From the NCBI GenBank assembly GCA_901538445.1, contig LR594585.1, forward strand, positions 2,245,918-2,309,917: a DNA stretch of 64,000 nt, given 5' to 3'. Position 1 is the first letter of the stretch. Each line of letters starts with the position of its first letter. This document shows positions 26,126 to 35,160 of this stretch, one piece after another. Both the position numbers and the translations under genes were made by a program. Origin of the DNA: Gemmataceae bacterium (GTDB lineage Bacteria > Planctomycetota > Planctomycetia > Gemmatales > Gemmataceae). The notes beneath the pieces are model-generated. The model saw only the letters and a program-made list of their open reading frames with translations. It searched no databases and was not told the DNA's origin.

Positions 26126-27010
26126 ATGATCCACACGATCTCTCCCGCCTCAGCGGCCGAGACCGCGGACGCGCTGCGGTTCGTGTTCCGCACCCCCGAA
26201 CGGGCCGGGCCGTACCTCGCCGCACTCGGCGGGGGCGAGCGCGACCCGGTCGGGCTGTTCGTCGCCCGGCGCGAGGGGGGAGAGGTGTGCGGGGCGATTC
26301 TGGCTCAGCCGCTCCGCGGCGGGCTCGGGGTCGCGTGGCCGCCGCGGGCCGAGTCGCCCGAGGCCGAGGACGCGCTCGTCCACGCGGCCGCCGACTGGCT
26401 GCACCGGTCCGGCGTGAAGGTGTGCCAGGCGTTCGCCACCGACGACGAACTCCCCGACCTCGGCCCGCTCGTCCGCAACGGGTTCGTCCGCACCACCGAG
26501 TTGATCTTCCTCCGCCGCCCGCTCGTCGCCGACGAGGTGTTCCCCGAGCCGAAGCACCCGATCGTGTTCGAGCCCGAGAGCCCGCCGTTCTCGGACCGGT
26601 TCCGCGCCGCGCTGCTCGACACCCACGACCGCAGCATGGACTGCCCCGAACTCACCGGCGGGCGGACCGACGACGAGCTGCTCGCCAGCTTCTCGGAGTG
26701 GGGCGTCGGCAACGAGTGGTTCCTCGCCGTGGACCGCGACGTGGTGCTCGGCGTGGTGCTGTTCGCGCCCGGGGCCGGGCCGGACGAACTCGAACTCTCG
26801 TACCTCGGCGTGGTCCCGCTGTTCCGCCGGTGCGGGTACGGCGGCGAGTTGCTCGACTTCGCGATCGCCGCCGCGACGCTCTCGAAGGTGAAGGGGCTGT
26901 CGGTGACCGTGGACGCCCGCAACGAACCGGGGCTCAAGCTCTACACCCGCCGCGGGTTCGTCGAAACGCTGCGGCAGTCGGTGTTCCTGGCGCAGTGGGC
27001 GGCCGGGTGA
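26126..27010 (+). CDS. GNAT family N-acetyltransferase
   Basis: A 294-residue protein. The C-terminal half holds the GNAT core: LSYLGVVPLFRRCGYGGELL, which supplies the acetyl-CoA pyrophosphate loop (R-x-x-G-x-G), then VDARNEPGLKLYTRRGFVE, the classic motif-B block. The N-terminal half also looks GNAT-like but degenerate, so this may be a tandem GNAT. The enzyme would transfer an acetyl group from acetyl-CoA to an amine of unknown identity, in the cytoplasm. No signal peptide. It has a probable leaderless start and is followed by repeat R5. Confidence 0.85.
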   Translation: MIHTISPASAAETADALRFVFRTPERAGPYLAALGGGERDPVGLFVARREGGEVCGAILAQPLRGGLGVAWPPRAESPEAEDALVHAAADWLHRSGVKVCQAFATDDELPDLGPLVRNGFVRTTELIFLRRPLVADEVFPEPKHPIVFEPESPPFSDRFRAALLDTHDRSMDCPELTGGRTDDELLASFSEWGVGNEWFLAVDRDVVLGVVLFAPGAGPDELELSYLGVVPLFRRCGYGGELLDFAIAAATLSKVKGLSVTVDARNEPGLKLYTRRGFVETLRQSVFLAQWAAG

Positions 27011-27040
27011 GGACCGATCCGTTGAGCCCTCTTCATCTCG

Positions 27041-27175
27041 CCCTCTCCCCGTTGCGGGAGAGGGTGGCCGCGCTTCGCGGCCGGGTGAGGGGAGAAGCGT
27101 CAACATCTCCACACGTTTCGCCCCCTCGCCCGCCGCTCGAAGACTCGCGGCACCCTCTCCCGCAAGGGGAGAGGG
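27041..27175. repeat. inverted repeat, family R5, copy 2
   Basis: It contains GCCCTCTCCCCGTTGCGGGAGAGGG, GGCCGCGCTTCGCGGCCGGG and TGAGGGGAG on the left and CCCCTCGCCCGCCGCTCGAA with CACCCTCTCCCGCAAGGGGAGAGGG on the right. It is a nested set of palindromes related to 18387 and 54432. It lies in the 472-bp gap before dnaA. The rest of that gap (27176-27482) shows no DnaA-box cluster and no gene. Confidence 0.75.
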
Positions 27176-27482
27176 ACAACACATTACAGATCCGCCGTTA
27201 CTTCCCGACTTCACTCCATTTCCCCTCAAGTCTGATTTCGGCGGCGCGAGTTTGCGGCCCGCGCCCGACGCGCCGGCGAGTACGAATGCGCCGCCTGGGC
27301 CGGCGGCGCGTGACCTTGCGGGCCGCGCCACGCCCCCTCCGGCGACTTGCCCCGCAACCGACATCCCGGCGCGTAGGCGCGGGCCGGCGCGCGCTGATAG
27401 TTAGGAGGTCGTTGACCCGCACCCAGACACCACACCGAACCGCGCCCCGGGCACACTGGCCCAGCGCCGTGGGAGACCGACC

Positions 27483-29021
27483 GTGCCGGCCCGCCCACTC
27501 CCCACCCCGCAACCGCTGCCGCCCGAACGGGCGCTCGCCGACGCGGTCGCCGCTCGCGTCGGCGCGGCCCGGTACGGCATCTGGTTCGTCGGCCACGCGA
27601 AGTTCGTCGCGCTCGGCGGCGAGGTCGTCGTCGTCGCCCGCAACCAGCACTCGCAGGAGTGGCTCGAACACACGTTCGGTGCGGCCGTCCGCGAAGCGAC
27701 GGTCCAGGTCCACGGCCCCGGCACCCGCGTGCGCTGGGTCGCGGACCCGGAGAGCTTCGAGAGCGCGGAGTGCAGAACGCGGAGTTCGGAATCGAAGCCC
27801 GAGCCGCAACCCGCTTCCCCCGTCCCGAAGGCCCGCCCCGCCGCAGTGGTTGAACTGGTTCCGGAACTCCGCACTCCGCACTCCGCACTCCGCACTTCCC
27901 AGACCGACCTGTTCGGCGACCCGGTCGCGGCCGCGAAGCCGAAGGCCAGGCGTGCGGAGCCGGAAGTGGTCGCGGTGAGTAAGAGCGGGCGGCGGTGGAA
28001 GCTGCTGAGCGAGTTCGTCGTCGGTGCGTGCAACAGAGTCGCGCACGCCTCGGCGTTGAGCGTGGTCGAAGACCCCGGCGAGGGCGGCAACCCACTCGTG
28101 ATCCACGGGCCGGTCGGCACCGGCAAGACGCACCTGCTCGAGGGCATTTACGCCGGGCTCAAGCGGCGGCCGAACGAGCGGCCGTGCTACACCACCGCCG
28201 AGGAGTTCACCTCCCGGTTCGTCGCCGCGTCGCAGCACGGCAAGATGTCCTCGTTCCGCCGCCAGTTCCGCGAGTGCTCGACACTGCTCCTCGACGACCT
28301 GCACTTCCTCGCCACCAAGAAGGCGACGCAGGCCGAGTTCCTCCACACGTTCGACGCGCTCGTCGCCGACGGCCGACAGGTGGTGGTGACAACCGACTGT
28401 CACCCGCGGCTGGCCGACGAGCTGATGCCCGAACTCGTGGACCGGCTCCTTGGCGGCGCGGTGTGGAGCCTCCAGCCGCCCGACCCCGAGACGCGGCTGG
28501 AGATCCTCCGCAAGAAGGCGACCGGCGCGACCCCGATGGTGCCGGACGCGGTGCTGAAGACGATCGCGACGAGCCTCCGCGGCAACGTCCGCGAACTCGA
28601 GGGCGCGGTCAACAGCGTGAAGCACTACGCGAAGGTGACGGGCCGGCCGGTGGATCAGGGCGTGGTCCGCGAGGCGCTCGGCGACCTGCTCCGGCACGCG
28701 GTCCGCACGGTGAGCGTGCCCGACGTGGACGCGAGCGTGTGTGCGGTGCTCCGGCTCGGCTCGGGGACGCTGCAATCGAAGTCGCGGGCGTGGGCCGTGA
28801 CGCACCCCCGCATGATCGCCATCTACCTGTGCCGCAAGCACACGGCCGCGACCTACGGCGAGGTGAGCAAGCACTTCGGCGCGAAGACGCACAGCACCGC
28901 GGTCGCCGCCGAGAAGAAGGTCCGGGCCTGGATCGAGAAGGACGCGAGCGTGACCATCGGCGACCGCTCGTGGCGCGTCAAGGAACTCGTCGACCGCATC
29001 GAGCGCGAGCTGCAGCGCTGA
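27483..29021 (+). CDS. dnaA: chromosomal replication initiator DnaA
   Basis: A 512-residue DnaA. Domain I (~15-90) is followed by a Pro/Ser/Arg-rich linker (~97-170) that contains repeat-derived sequence. The AAA+ domain follows, with Walker A GPVGTGKT at ~209 and Walker B LLLDDLHFL at ~268, then ELEGAVNSV. The DNA-binding domain IV contains THPRMIAIYLCRKHT and the signature region HFGAKTHSTAVAAEKKV. ATP-bound DnaA binds DnaA boxes and opens the origin. Where E. coli has GGRDH in the signature, this protein has GAKTH. GTG start. No dnaN, recF or gyrB follows, and no origin-like box cluster was seen nearby. Confidence 0.95.
   Translation: MPARPLPTPQPLPPERALADAVAARVGAARYGIWFVGHAKFVALGGEVVVVARNQHSQEWLEHTFGAAVREATVQVHGPGTRVRWVADPESFESAECRTRSSESKPEPQPASPVPKARPAAVVELVPELRTPHSALRTSQTDLFGDPVAAAKPKARRAEPEVVAVSKSGRRWKLLSEFVVGACNRVAHASALSVVEDPGEGGNPLVIHGPVGTGKTHLLEGIYAGLKRRPNERPCYTTAEEFTSRFVAASQHGKMSSFRRQFRECSTLLLDDLHFLATKKATQAEFLHTFDALVADGRQVVVTTDCHPRLADELMPELVDRLLGGAVWSLQPPDPETRLEILRKKATGATPMVPDAVLKTIATSLRGNVRELEGAVNSVKHYAKVTGRPVDQGVVREALGDLLRHAVRTVSVPDVDASVCAVLRLGSGTLQSKSRAWAVTHPRMIAIYLCRKHTAATYGEVSKHFGAKTHSTAVAAEKKVRAWIEKDASVTIGDRSWRVKELVDRIERELQR
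27764..27899. repeat. inverted-repeat sequence inside the dnaA linker
   Basis: GCGGAGTGCAGAACGCGGAG (27764) and the opposite-strand array GGAACTCCGCACTCCGCACT...CTTCC (27863-27899) lie in the coding frame of dnaA domain II. The right part contains four close repeats of CTCCGCA. The encoded peptide includes SAECRTRSS and ELRTPHSALRTS. The composition looks like intergenic repeat sequence and not like the rest of dnaA. Confidence 0.8.
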
Positions 29022-29037
29022 GCGAGCGGCCCTTGCT

Positions 29038-29099
29038 GGCGAACCCTGAGCGCCAGCGAGGGGGTGACGTCACCCCCTCGCTGGCGCTCAGGGTTCGCC
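29038..29099. repeat. palindromic repeat, family R1, copy 2
   Basis: A perfect 62-base palindrome centred on GACGTC, with no loop. It starts GGCGAACCCTGAGCGCCAGC. It lies 17 bases after the dnaA stop. Confidence 0.92.
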
Positions 29100-29281
29100 C
29101 AGCACCACATCTTCCCCCGGCCGGTCGTGCCGGGCGGTAAATCTGCGCGTCCAACCGAGCCGCCATCGGCTCTCATTACCTGCCCAACCCATTGTGCGTT
29201 ACGTCGGCCCGCGGTCTTCGCGCCGGTTGCCACCGGCCCGCGCCCGGCGGCGTCGCGCCCCACGTTCCCCCGGAGTCCGGA

Positions 29282-30103
29282 ATGCGCCTCTCCCGCTGGT
29301 TCGTCCTGGTCGGTGTGCTGTCGGTGGCGGTCCCCGCGACCCCGGCCGAACAGGAGTGGCGGTCGCTGTTCAACGGCAAGGACCTGACGGGGTGGGACAC
29401 CTGGCTCGGCGTCCCGCACGGCAAGGGGAAGGACCAGCTCATCGGGCTGAACAAGGACCCGATCGGCGTGTACTCGGTGGTGGACGTGGACGGCAAGCCG
29501 GCGATCCGCATCTCGGGCCAGGTGTGGGGCGCGATCACCACCACCGAGGAGTTCGAGAACTACCACCTGAAGTTCGAGTTCAAGTGGGGGGAGAAGAAGT
29601 GGCCGCCCCGCGAGAAGCAGAAGCGCGACAGCGGGCTGCTGTACCACTGCGTCGGCCCGCAGGGCGCGCAGGGCTCGTACTGGATGCGGAGCCAGGAGCT
29701 GCAAATTCAGGAGGGCGACGTGGGCGATTACTACCCGGTGGCCGGGGGCGTCGCGGACGTCGAGGTGGTCCGCGGGAAGGGGCCGGCGACGTACAAGAAG
29801 GGCGGCGAGAAGGTGACCGTGCCGAGCAAGGAGATCGGCGGCCGCGTGGTCAAGTCGGTGGACGGCGAGAAGAAGGGCGAGTGGAACACCGTCGAGCTGT
29901 TCGTCGTCGGCCGGACCAGCGTCCACGTCGTCAACGGCAAGGTGAACATGGTGCTCACCGAGTCCCGGCAGACGGTGAAGGGCAAGGACGAGCCGCTCAC
30001 AAAGGGCAAGCTCCAGCTCCAGAGCGAGGGGGCCGAGGTGTTCTACCGCAACATCGCGATCCGCCCCATCACCAAGATCCCCGACGAGTACCTGGGCGAG
30101 TGA
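29282..30103 (+). CDS. DUF1080 (3-keto-disaccharide hydrolase-type) secreted protein
   Basis: A 273-residue protein. A signal peptide (FVLVGVLSVAVPATPAE) is followed by the DUF1080 opening WRSLFNGKDLTGWDTW, then strands including YHLKFEFKWGEKKW, RDSGLLYHCVG, and SYWMRSQELQIQEGDVGDYY. Near the end are GEWNTVELFVVG and HVVNGKVNMVL. These match the concanavalin-A-like jelly roll of DUF1080. Characterised relatives include 3-keto-glycoside hydrolases. Planctomycetes carry many copies and use them on plant and microbial glycans. The substrate here is unknown. ATG at 29282. Confidence 0.9.
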   Translation: MRLSRWFVLVGVLSVAVPATPAEQEWRSLFNGKDLTGWDTWLGVPHGKGKDQLIGLNKDPIGVYSVVDVDGKPAIRISGQVWGAITTTEEFENYHLKFEFKWGEKKWPPREKQKRDSGLLYHCVGPQGAQGSYWMRSQELQIQEGDVGDYYPVAGGVADVEVVRGKGPATYKKGGEKVTVPSKEIGGRVVKSVDGEKKGEWNTVELFVVGRTSVHVVNGKVNMVLTESRQTVKGKDEPLTKGKLQLQSEGAEVFYRNIAIRPITKIPDEYLGE

Positions 30104-30132
30104 CGCGGGATCGCGTGGAGTTGCTTCTGTTT

Positions 30133-30198
30133 GGTGGGGCAGGCATTCTTGCCTGCCTCGTGAGGCGTCCGGAGGCAGGCAAGAATGCCTGCCCCACC
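30133..30198. repeat. long inverted repeat after the DUF1080 gene
   Basis: Perfect 27-base arms (30133-30159 and 30172-30198) begin GGTGGGGCAGGCATTCTTGC. The arms themselves contain a smaller palindrome, GGCAGGC...GCCTGCC. It lies 29 bases after the stop. The remainder of the 302-bp gap holds a TATCAT hexamer at 30298-30303 that may be a -10 element for the next gene. Confidence 0.9.
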
Positions 30199-30405
30199 GA
30201 AAACAACTGACCTACGCGATCCGACACAACGTCGCTGCGGCGCGCAAAAATCCACCGCACCTCGTTTCACCTCGCGCCGGCGGCCGGTATCATCAGCGGC
30301 CGCGATGTCGCCCAAAATCCGAGCCCGAGCGGAACACGCCGGCCACGGCCGTGTTTCGTTCTCCGGGCTCCGACACTGCCGCACCGGCGCGGCCGAGGTG
30401 ACAGC

Positions 30406-32022
30406 ATGACACGCACACTCTCCGCGTGCGCCCTATTCGCACTTTCCACGGCCGCGCTCGCTCCGGGGGCGGCCGCTCCGCCCGATGGCCCCGCGATCGC
30501 GTTCGACGACGTGACCGAGGGGGCCGGCCTCAAGGAGCCGCTCGCCGGGCTCATGGGGCACGGTGGCGCGTGGGGCGACGTCGACGGCGACGGCAAGCCC
30601 GACCTGTTCGTCGGCGGGTTCTGCGACCGCCCGAACGCCGAGTACAAGCCGGCCGCCGGGCCGGTCGCGTCGGCGCTGTTCCGCAACCGCGGTAACGGCA
30701 CCTTCGCACAGGTCGCCGACACCCCCGCGAAGATGTTCGGCCGCACCAGCGGGGCCGTGTTCGCGGACCTCAACAACGACGGCCGGCCCGAGCTGTACGT
30801 CGCCAACAACGCCCGCAACAAGAGCAAGAAGACCGACGAGCCGCAGGCGTCCGCACTCACCCGCCGCAGCACGCTGCTGAAGAACGACAGCGGCGCGTTC
30901 GTGGACGTCGGCAAGGACTCCGGGGCGTGCCCCGACGCGCTGCTCTCGGCCCGCAACGTCGCGGTGCTCGACTACGACAACGACGGGTTACTCGACCTGC
31001 TCGTGATCGAGGACAAGTTCACCGCCAAGCCGCGGACGACGCTGTTCCGCAACGAGAGTGGGCTGAAGTTCCGCGACGTGACCAAGGACGTCGGCCTGCC
31101 GGAGAACGTGTTCGGCCTCGGCGTCGCCGTCGCCGACGTGAACGACGACGGGCGGCCCGACATGCTCGTCCCGCACTCGAACAAGCTGTTCCTTTCGACG
31201 AAAGACGGGAAGTACCGCGAGGCGACTGAACTCGCGGCCGTGTTCGCGTGGAAGCCGCTCGACGGCGAGGACTGGCCGTGCGGGGCGTGCTTCGCCGACC
31301 TGAACCGCGACGGCCGCCTCGACCTCGTGCTGTCGCTTCACAGCACGAAGGCCCGCAACAAGGTGTTTCTCAACGACGGCGTGAAGGCCGGCGTTCCGCA
31401 GTTCCGCGACGTGACCAAGGAGGTCGGCCTCGGCGACACCGTGCCGGTGCGGTGCCCGCACGTCGAGGTGCAGGACTTCGACAACGACGGCTGGCCCGAC
31501 GTCTACCTCTCGGCGGCGTACCTGGAGGGCGGCAGGGTGTCGCCGCTCGTGTTCCACAACCTCGGCGCGAGGGACGGGCTGCCGCGGTTCGCCCCGATGT
31601 GGCCGGTCGAGAAGGCGAACGCCTACTACCCCGCCGGGCCGTCGTGCGACTACGACGGCGACGGCCGCGTCGACCTGTTCCTCATCAACTGGTTCCAGGG
31701 CAACCACAGTCGGCTGCTGCGGAACACCGCGGCGGCGAAGAACTGGCTCGACGTGCGCGTCACCGGCACCGCCACGAACCGCGACGGCATCGGCGCGAAA
31801 GTGTGGGTGTACGAGGCCGGGAAGCTCGGCAAGGCCGAGGCGCTGCTGGGCCACCAGGAGATCGGCGTCGGGTACGGGTACGCGAGCGGCCAGTTGCCGG
31901 TCGCGCACTTCGGCCTCGACGCCGCCGCGACCGTCGACGTCCGCGTCACGCTCCCCGGCGGCAAGGCGACGATCGACAGGCCCGCCACGAAAGCGAACCA
32001 GGTGCTGGCCGTGAAGGAGTGA
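30406..32022 (+). CDS. FG-GAP/VCBS repeat protein with ASPIC-UnbV domain (CRTAC1-like)
   Basis: A 538-residue exported protein. The signal peptide is at 1-24 (ALFALSTAALAPGAAA). Five to seven FG-GAP-type repeats with calcium loops follow, for example DVDGDGKPDLF, DLNNDGRPELY, DYDNDGLLDLL, DVNDDGRPDML, DLNRDGRLDLV, DFDNDGWPDVY and DYDGDGRVDLF. The C-terminal ~100 residues are the ASPIC/UnbV-type module (NWLDVRVTGTATNRDGIGA ... VGYGYASGQLPVAHFGL). The repeats form a beta-propeller that binds calcium and usually other proteins or glycans at the cell surface. The specific role is unknown. Confidence 0.9.
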   Translation: MTRTLSACALFALSTAALAPGAAAPPDGPAIAFDDVTEGAGLKEPLAGLMGHGGAWGDVDGDGKPDLFVGGFCDRPNAEYKPAAGPVASALFRNRGNGTFAQVADTPAKMFGRTSGAVFADLNNDGRPELYVANNARNKSKKTDEPQASALTRRSTLLKNDSGAFVDVGKDSGACPDALLSARNVAVLDYDNDGLLDLLVIEDKFTAKPRTTLFRNESGLKFRDVTKDVGLPENVFGLGVAVADVNDDGRPDMLVPHSNKLFLSTKDGKYREATELAAVFAWKPLDGEDWPCGACFADLNRDGRLDLVLSLHSTKARNKVFLNDGVKAGVPQFRDVTKEVGLGDTVPVRCPHVEVQDFDNDGWPDVYLSAAYLEGGRVSPLVFHNLGARDGLPRFAPMWPVEKANAYYPAGPSCDYDGDGRVDLFLINWFQGNHSRLLRNTAAAKNWLDVRVTGTATNRDGIGAKVWVYEAGKLGKAEALLGHQEIGVGYGYASGQLPVAHFGLDAAATVDVRVTLPGGKATIDRPATKANQVLAVKE

Positions 32023-32030
32023 CGCGCTCC

Positions 32031-32093
32031 GGCGAGCCGTGTGTGTCAACACACGGGTGAGGCTGACCCGTGTGTTGACACACACGGCTCGCC
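32031..32093. repeat. palindromic repeat, family R2, copy 2
   Basis: Perfect 28-base arms (32031-32058 and 32066-32093) have a 7-base loop. It begins GGCGAGCCGTGTGTGTCAAC, eight bases after the FG-GAP gene stop. Sister copy at 8460. Confidence 0.92.
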
Positions 32094-32178
32094 CGGTCAC
32101 ACCGTATTCGAGGTCCGACGGACCGATCGTTCAGCCCCGCCCGCCACCCCACCCACCCGTCCCCACCCGGAACCCGCC

Positions 32179-33546
32179 ATGCCACGCTGCCTCTCCGTCC
32201 TCGCGTTCGCGCTCGCGGCCTGTGCCGCCGCGGTGTTCCCGCTCTCCTCACCTGCCGCAGGTCAGAAGAAGAAGGCCGCCGAGTGGAAGGCACCGGAGCT
32301 GCCCGGCGGCAAGGCGGTCGTCACCGACGCGTCGGACGCGTTCCTGAAGGTGCCCGACGGGGTGAAGCTCGCCGAGGGCGTGACCGTGGCGAAGGTCGCG
32401 CCGACCATCGACTTCGCGTACTTCCCCGGCCAGACCTACGCCGGTAACCCGTGGTCCACGTGGGGCGAGAGCACGTTCGCCAACGGGAAGTATTACGCCT
32501 CGCTCGGCGACCACAAGGCCCCGGTCGGCACCGCGTTCGTCTACGAGTACGACCCGGCCGCGAAGGCGTTCCGCCAGCTCATCGACTTGCAGAAGCTGCT
32601 CGCGCTGCCCGAGGGCCACTACGCCCCGGGGAAGATCCACACGACGCTCACGCTGGGCAAGGACGGCGCGCTCTACTTCGGCACGCACCGCGGGTCCACA
32701 CGGGTCACCACCGACCAGTACCACTACAAGGGCGACTGGATCGTGCGCGTGGACGCGAAGACCGGCAAAGCGGAGGTCGTCGCGCACGCGCCGGTGCCGA
32801 AGCACTGCATCCCGACCGGCATCCTCGACCCCGAGCGGCTCATCTTCTACGGCGGCACCGCACCCGGCGAGGGCAAGGACGAGGGCGACAGCGTCCACTT
32901 CTTCGCCTACGACGTGCAGAAGAAGAAGGTGCTGTGCGACGTGCCGGACGGCCCGCCGCGGGCGATGATCTTCGCGAAGTCCACCGGCCGCGTGTACTAT
33001 GTCCAGGCGAGCGGCAAGTCGCTGATGCGGTACGATCCGGCGAAGCCCGATGCGCCCGAGAAGATCCCCGGTGAGATCGGCATCCGGGCCGCCAGCGAGG
33101 AGACGAAGGACGGGACCGTGTACACAGTCTCGACCGGCCAGAAGGGCATCCCGGAGTTGTTCGCGTTCGACACGAAGACCGAGAAGGTGACGCCGCTCGG
33201 GCCGGCCGCGGTCGGCGTGGTCGGCTACATCACGGCGCTGAAGATCGACCCCACCGGCCGCTACCTGTACTACGTCCCGGGTTCTCACGGCGGGTCCGAA
33301 AAAGACGGCTCACCCGTGGTGCAGTACGACACGAAGACGAAGACCCGGAAGGTGATCGCGTTCCTCAACCCGTACTACAAGGACACGCACGGCGTCTCGC
33401 CGGCGGGCACGTACAGCTATGCCCTGTCGCCCGACGGTGCGGACCTGTACGTGACGTGGAACGCGAAGCGGGCCGACGCGAAGGCGTGGGACACGGTCGT
33501 GCTGTCCGTCGTCCACATCCCCGCGGCCGAGCGCCGCACCGAGTGA
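32179..33546 (+). CDS. secreted beta-propeller-like protein, function unknown
   Basis: A 455-residue exported protein with a signal peptide (LSVLAFALAACAAAVFPL, Ala-rich cut). The mature protein has repeated four-strand blades: YYASLGDHKAPVG..FVYEYDPAAKAF, ALYFGTHRGS, RLIFYGGTAP, HFFAYDVQKKKVL, RVYYVQASGKSLMRYDP, ELFAFDTKTEKVTPLG, GRYLYYVPGSHGGS and TYSYALSPDGADLYVTW. The pattern is that of a 6-8-bladed propeller of the YVTN/PQQ-like type, but I see no specific ligand motif. It may be a periplasmic scaffold or sugar-related enzyme. The start at 32179 gives the signal peptide. It lies between two palindromic repeats (R2 and R1). Confidence 0.75.
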   Translation: MPRCLSVLAFALAACAAAVFPLSSPAAGQKKKAAEWKAPELPGGKAVVTDASDAFLKVPDGVKLAEGVTVAKVAPTIDFAYFPGQTYAGNPWSTWGESTFANGKYYASLGDHKAPVGTAFVYEYDPAAKAFRQLIDLQKLLALPEGHYAPGKIHTTLTLGKDGALYFGTHRGSTRVTTDQYHYKGDWIVRVDAKTGKAEVVAHAPVPKHCIPTGILDPERLIFYGGTAPGEGKDEGDSVHFFAYDVQKKKVLCDVPDGPPRAMIFAKSTGRVYYVQASGKSLMRYDPAKPDAPEKIPGEIGIRAASEETKDGTVYTVSTGQKGIPELFAFDTKTEKVTPLGPAAVGVVGYITALKIDPTGRYLYYVPGSHGGSEKDGSPVVQYDTKTKTRKVIAFLNPYYKDTHGVSPAGTYSYALSPDGADLYVTWNAKRADAKAWDTVVLSVVHIPAAERRTE

Positions 33547-33597
33547 GACCGCGGCCGCAGCGCACCCATTATCCCGGGCCACGGAGCGCCCTGGACC

Positions 33598-33662
33598 GGG
33601 CGAACCCTGAGCGCCAGCGAGGGGGTGACGCTCACCCCCTCGCTGGCGCTCAGGGTTCGCCC
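33598..33662. repeat. palindromic repeat, family R1, copy 3
   Basis: Perfect 31-base arms (33598-33628 and 33632-33662) have the loop CGC. The shared core CGAACCCTGAGCGCCAGCGA is present. It lies 51 bases after the preceding stop. Confidence 0.92.
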
Positions 33663-33769
33663 CCACCGGCCCCGCGGACATTTCCCACCGCCCCGTTGCG
33701 TTCCCCTCGCCGGCCGCCCAGAATAGCAGTCACGCCTGCCCCCGCACCACCTCCCCGGAGAGCCCCGAC

Positions 33770-35101
33770 ATGCCGAGCCCGATCACACAGCCGCTGGGCC
33801 GCCGGTCGTTCCTCCGCGGCGTCGGCGTGTCGATGGCGCTGCCGTGGCTCGAGTCGGTCCCCGTGTGGGGCGACGACAAGCCGAAGCACGCCGCGTCCGA
33901 GCCGCCGGTGCGGTTCGCGGTGCTGTTCTCCGGCAACGGGTTCCACAGCAAGGAGTGGTGGGCGAAGGGTGAAGGCAAGGACATGCAGTTCGGGAAGGTG
34001 CTGGAGTCGCTCGCCCCGGTCCGCGAGAAGACCCTGTTCCTCCGCGGGCTCTACAACGCCGAGGCGCTCATCGGCGGCATCCACAGTTGCCAGACCGGGA
34101 ACCTGCTCACCGGGGCGCACCTCGCGCCGGCCGGCGAGGTCAAGAGCGGGATCAGTTGCGACCAGGTGATCGCGGAGAAGATGAAGGAGCAGACGAAGGT
34201 GCCGAGCCTCGTGCTCGGGTGCGAGCCGTCGATCGCCGCGATCCACAAGAACTACTCGATGATCTACAGCTCCCACATCTCGTGGAGCTCCGCCACCACC
34301 CCGACCCCGCTCGAACTGTACCCGGCGCTCGCGTTCGACCGCCTGTTCCGCGACGAGGTCGGCCGGGCCGACAGGAGCGTGCTCGACGCCGTCCGCGAGG
34401 ACGCCACCAGCTACAAGAACACGGTGAGCAAGGCCGACCAGCGGCGGCTCGATGAGTACCTCAACAGCGTCCGCGAGGTCGAGACCCGCATCGAACAGGC
34501 CGGGAAGGCGAACCGGCTCCAGGGCTGGCGGCCGACGCTCGACAAGCCCGACATGAAGCGCCCGGCCGACGGCATCCCGCAGGACATCGACCAGCACATG
34601 AAGCTGATGTGCGACATCTTGGTGCTGGCGTTCCGCACCGACACCACCCGCGTCGCCACGCTGAAGCTGAACAACGACCACTCGTCGCAGCGGTTCCCGA
34701 ACCTGCCGGCGACCACGGCGAAGGGCGGCATCGACTACATGATCCACCACCTGCTGTCGCACACCGACGGGGCCGACTGGTTGAAGGTGAACCAGTTCTT
34801 CCTGCAGCAACTCGCGTACATCGCGACGAAGCTCGACGCAGTGCAGGAGGGCGACCGCACGCTGCTCGACAACAGCATGATCCTGTACGCCTCGAGCATG
34901 ATGACCGGGAACCACAACAACGACCAGTTGCCGGTGGTAATGGTGGGCAAGGGCGGCGGCCAGATCAAGACGGGCCGGGTGCTCGACTACCTGGGCAAGC
35001 CGAACCGCAAGATGTGCAGCCTGTACCTGTCGCTGATGGAGAAGGCGGGCGTGAAGCTCGCCGAGTTCGGCGACTCGAAGGAACAGCTCGGAGAGATCTG
35101 A
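33770..35101 (+). CDS. DUF1552 domain-containing protein, Tat-exported
   Basis: A 443-residue protein. A twin-arginine signal (GRRSFLRGVGVSMALPWLE) leads to the DUF1552 body, with FAVLFSGNGFHSKEWW, LFLRGLYNAEALIGGIHSCQTGNLLTG, PSLVLGCEPSIAAIHKNYS and DNSMILYASSMMTGNHNNDQLPVVM as landmarks. In planctomycetes DUF1552 genes usually follow a DUF1592 multi-domain cytochrome gene. Here no such gene is adjacent. The protein is presumed to be a folded periplasmic factor of unknown activity. The next gene starts 59 bases downstream in the same direction. Confidence 0.9.
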   Translation: MPSPITQPLGRRSFLRGVGVSMALPWLESVPVWGDDKPKHAASEPPVRFAVLFSGNGFHSKEWWAKGEGKDMQFGKVLESLAPVREKTLFLRGLYNAEALIGGIHSCQTGNLLTGAHLAPAGEVKSGISCDQVIAEKMKEQTKVPSLVLGCEPSIAAIHKNYSMIYSSHISWSSATTPTPLELYPALAFDRLFRDEVGRADRSVLDAVREDATSYKNTVSKADQRRLDEYLNSVREVETRIEQAGKANRLQGWRPTLDKPDMKRPADGIPQDIDQHMKLMCDILVLAFRTDTTRVATLKLNNDHSSQRFPNLPATTAKGGIDYMIHHLLSHTDGADWLKVNQFFLQQLAYIATKLDAVQEGDRTLLDNSMILYASSMMTGNHNNDQLPVVMVGKGGGQIKTGRVLDYLGKPNRKMCSLYLSLMEKAGVKLAEFGDSKEQLGEI

Positions 35102-35160
35102 ACCGCGCCCCGCTCGCCCAATCTGACTCCCGCCCCGTCCCCCTTCCGAAAGCTGCCGCC

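Noticed and set aside
27011-27482. Origin of replication beside dnaA
   Set aside because: No DnaA-box cluster, AT-rich unwinding region or dnaN/gyrB neighbour was seen. The gap is dominated by repeat R5.
29038-29099. Small peptides encoded by the R1 palindromes (NPERQRGG / TPSLALRV)
   Set aside because: The same peptide words appear wherever the palindrome occurs and in both directions. They are translated repeat sequence, not genes.
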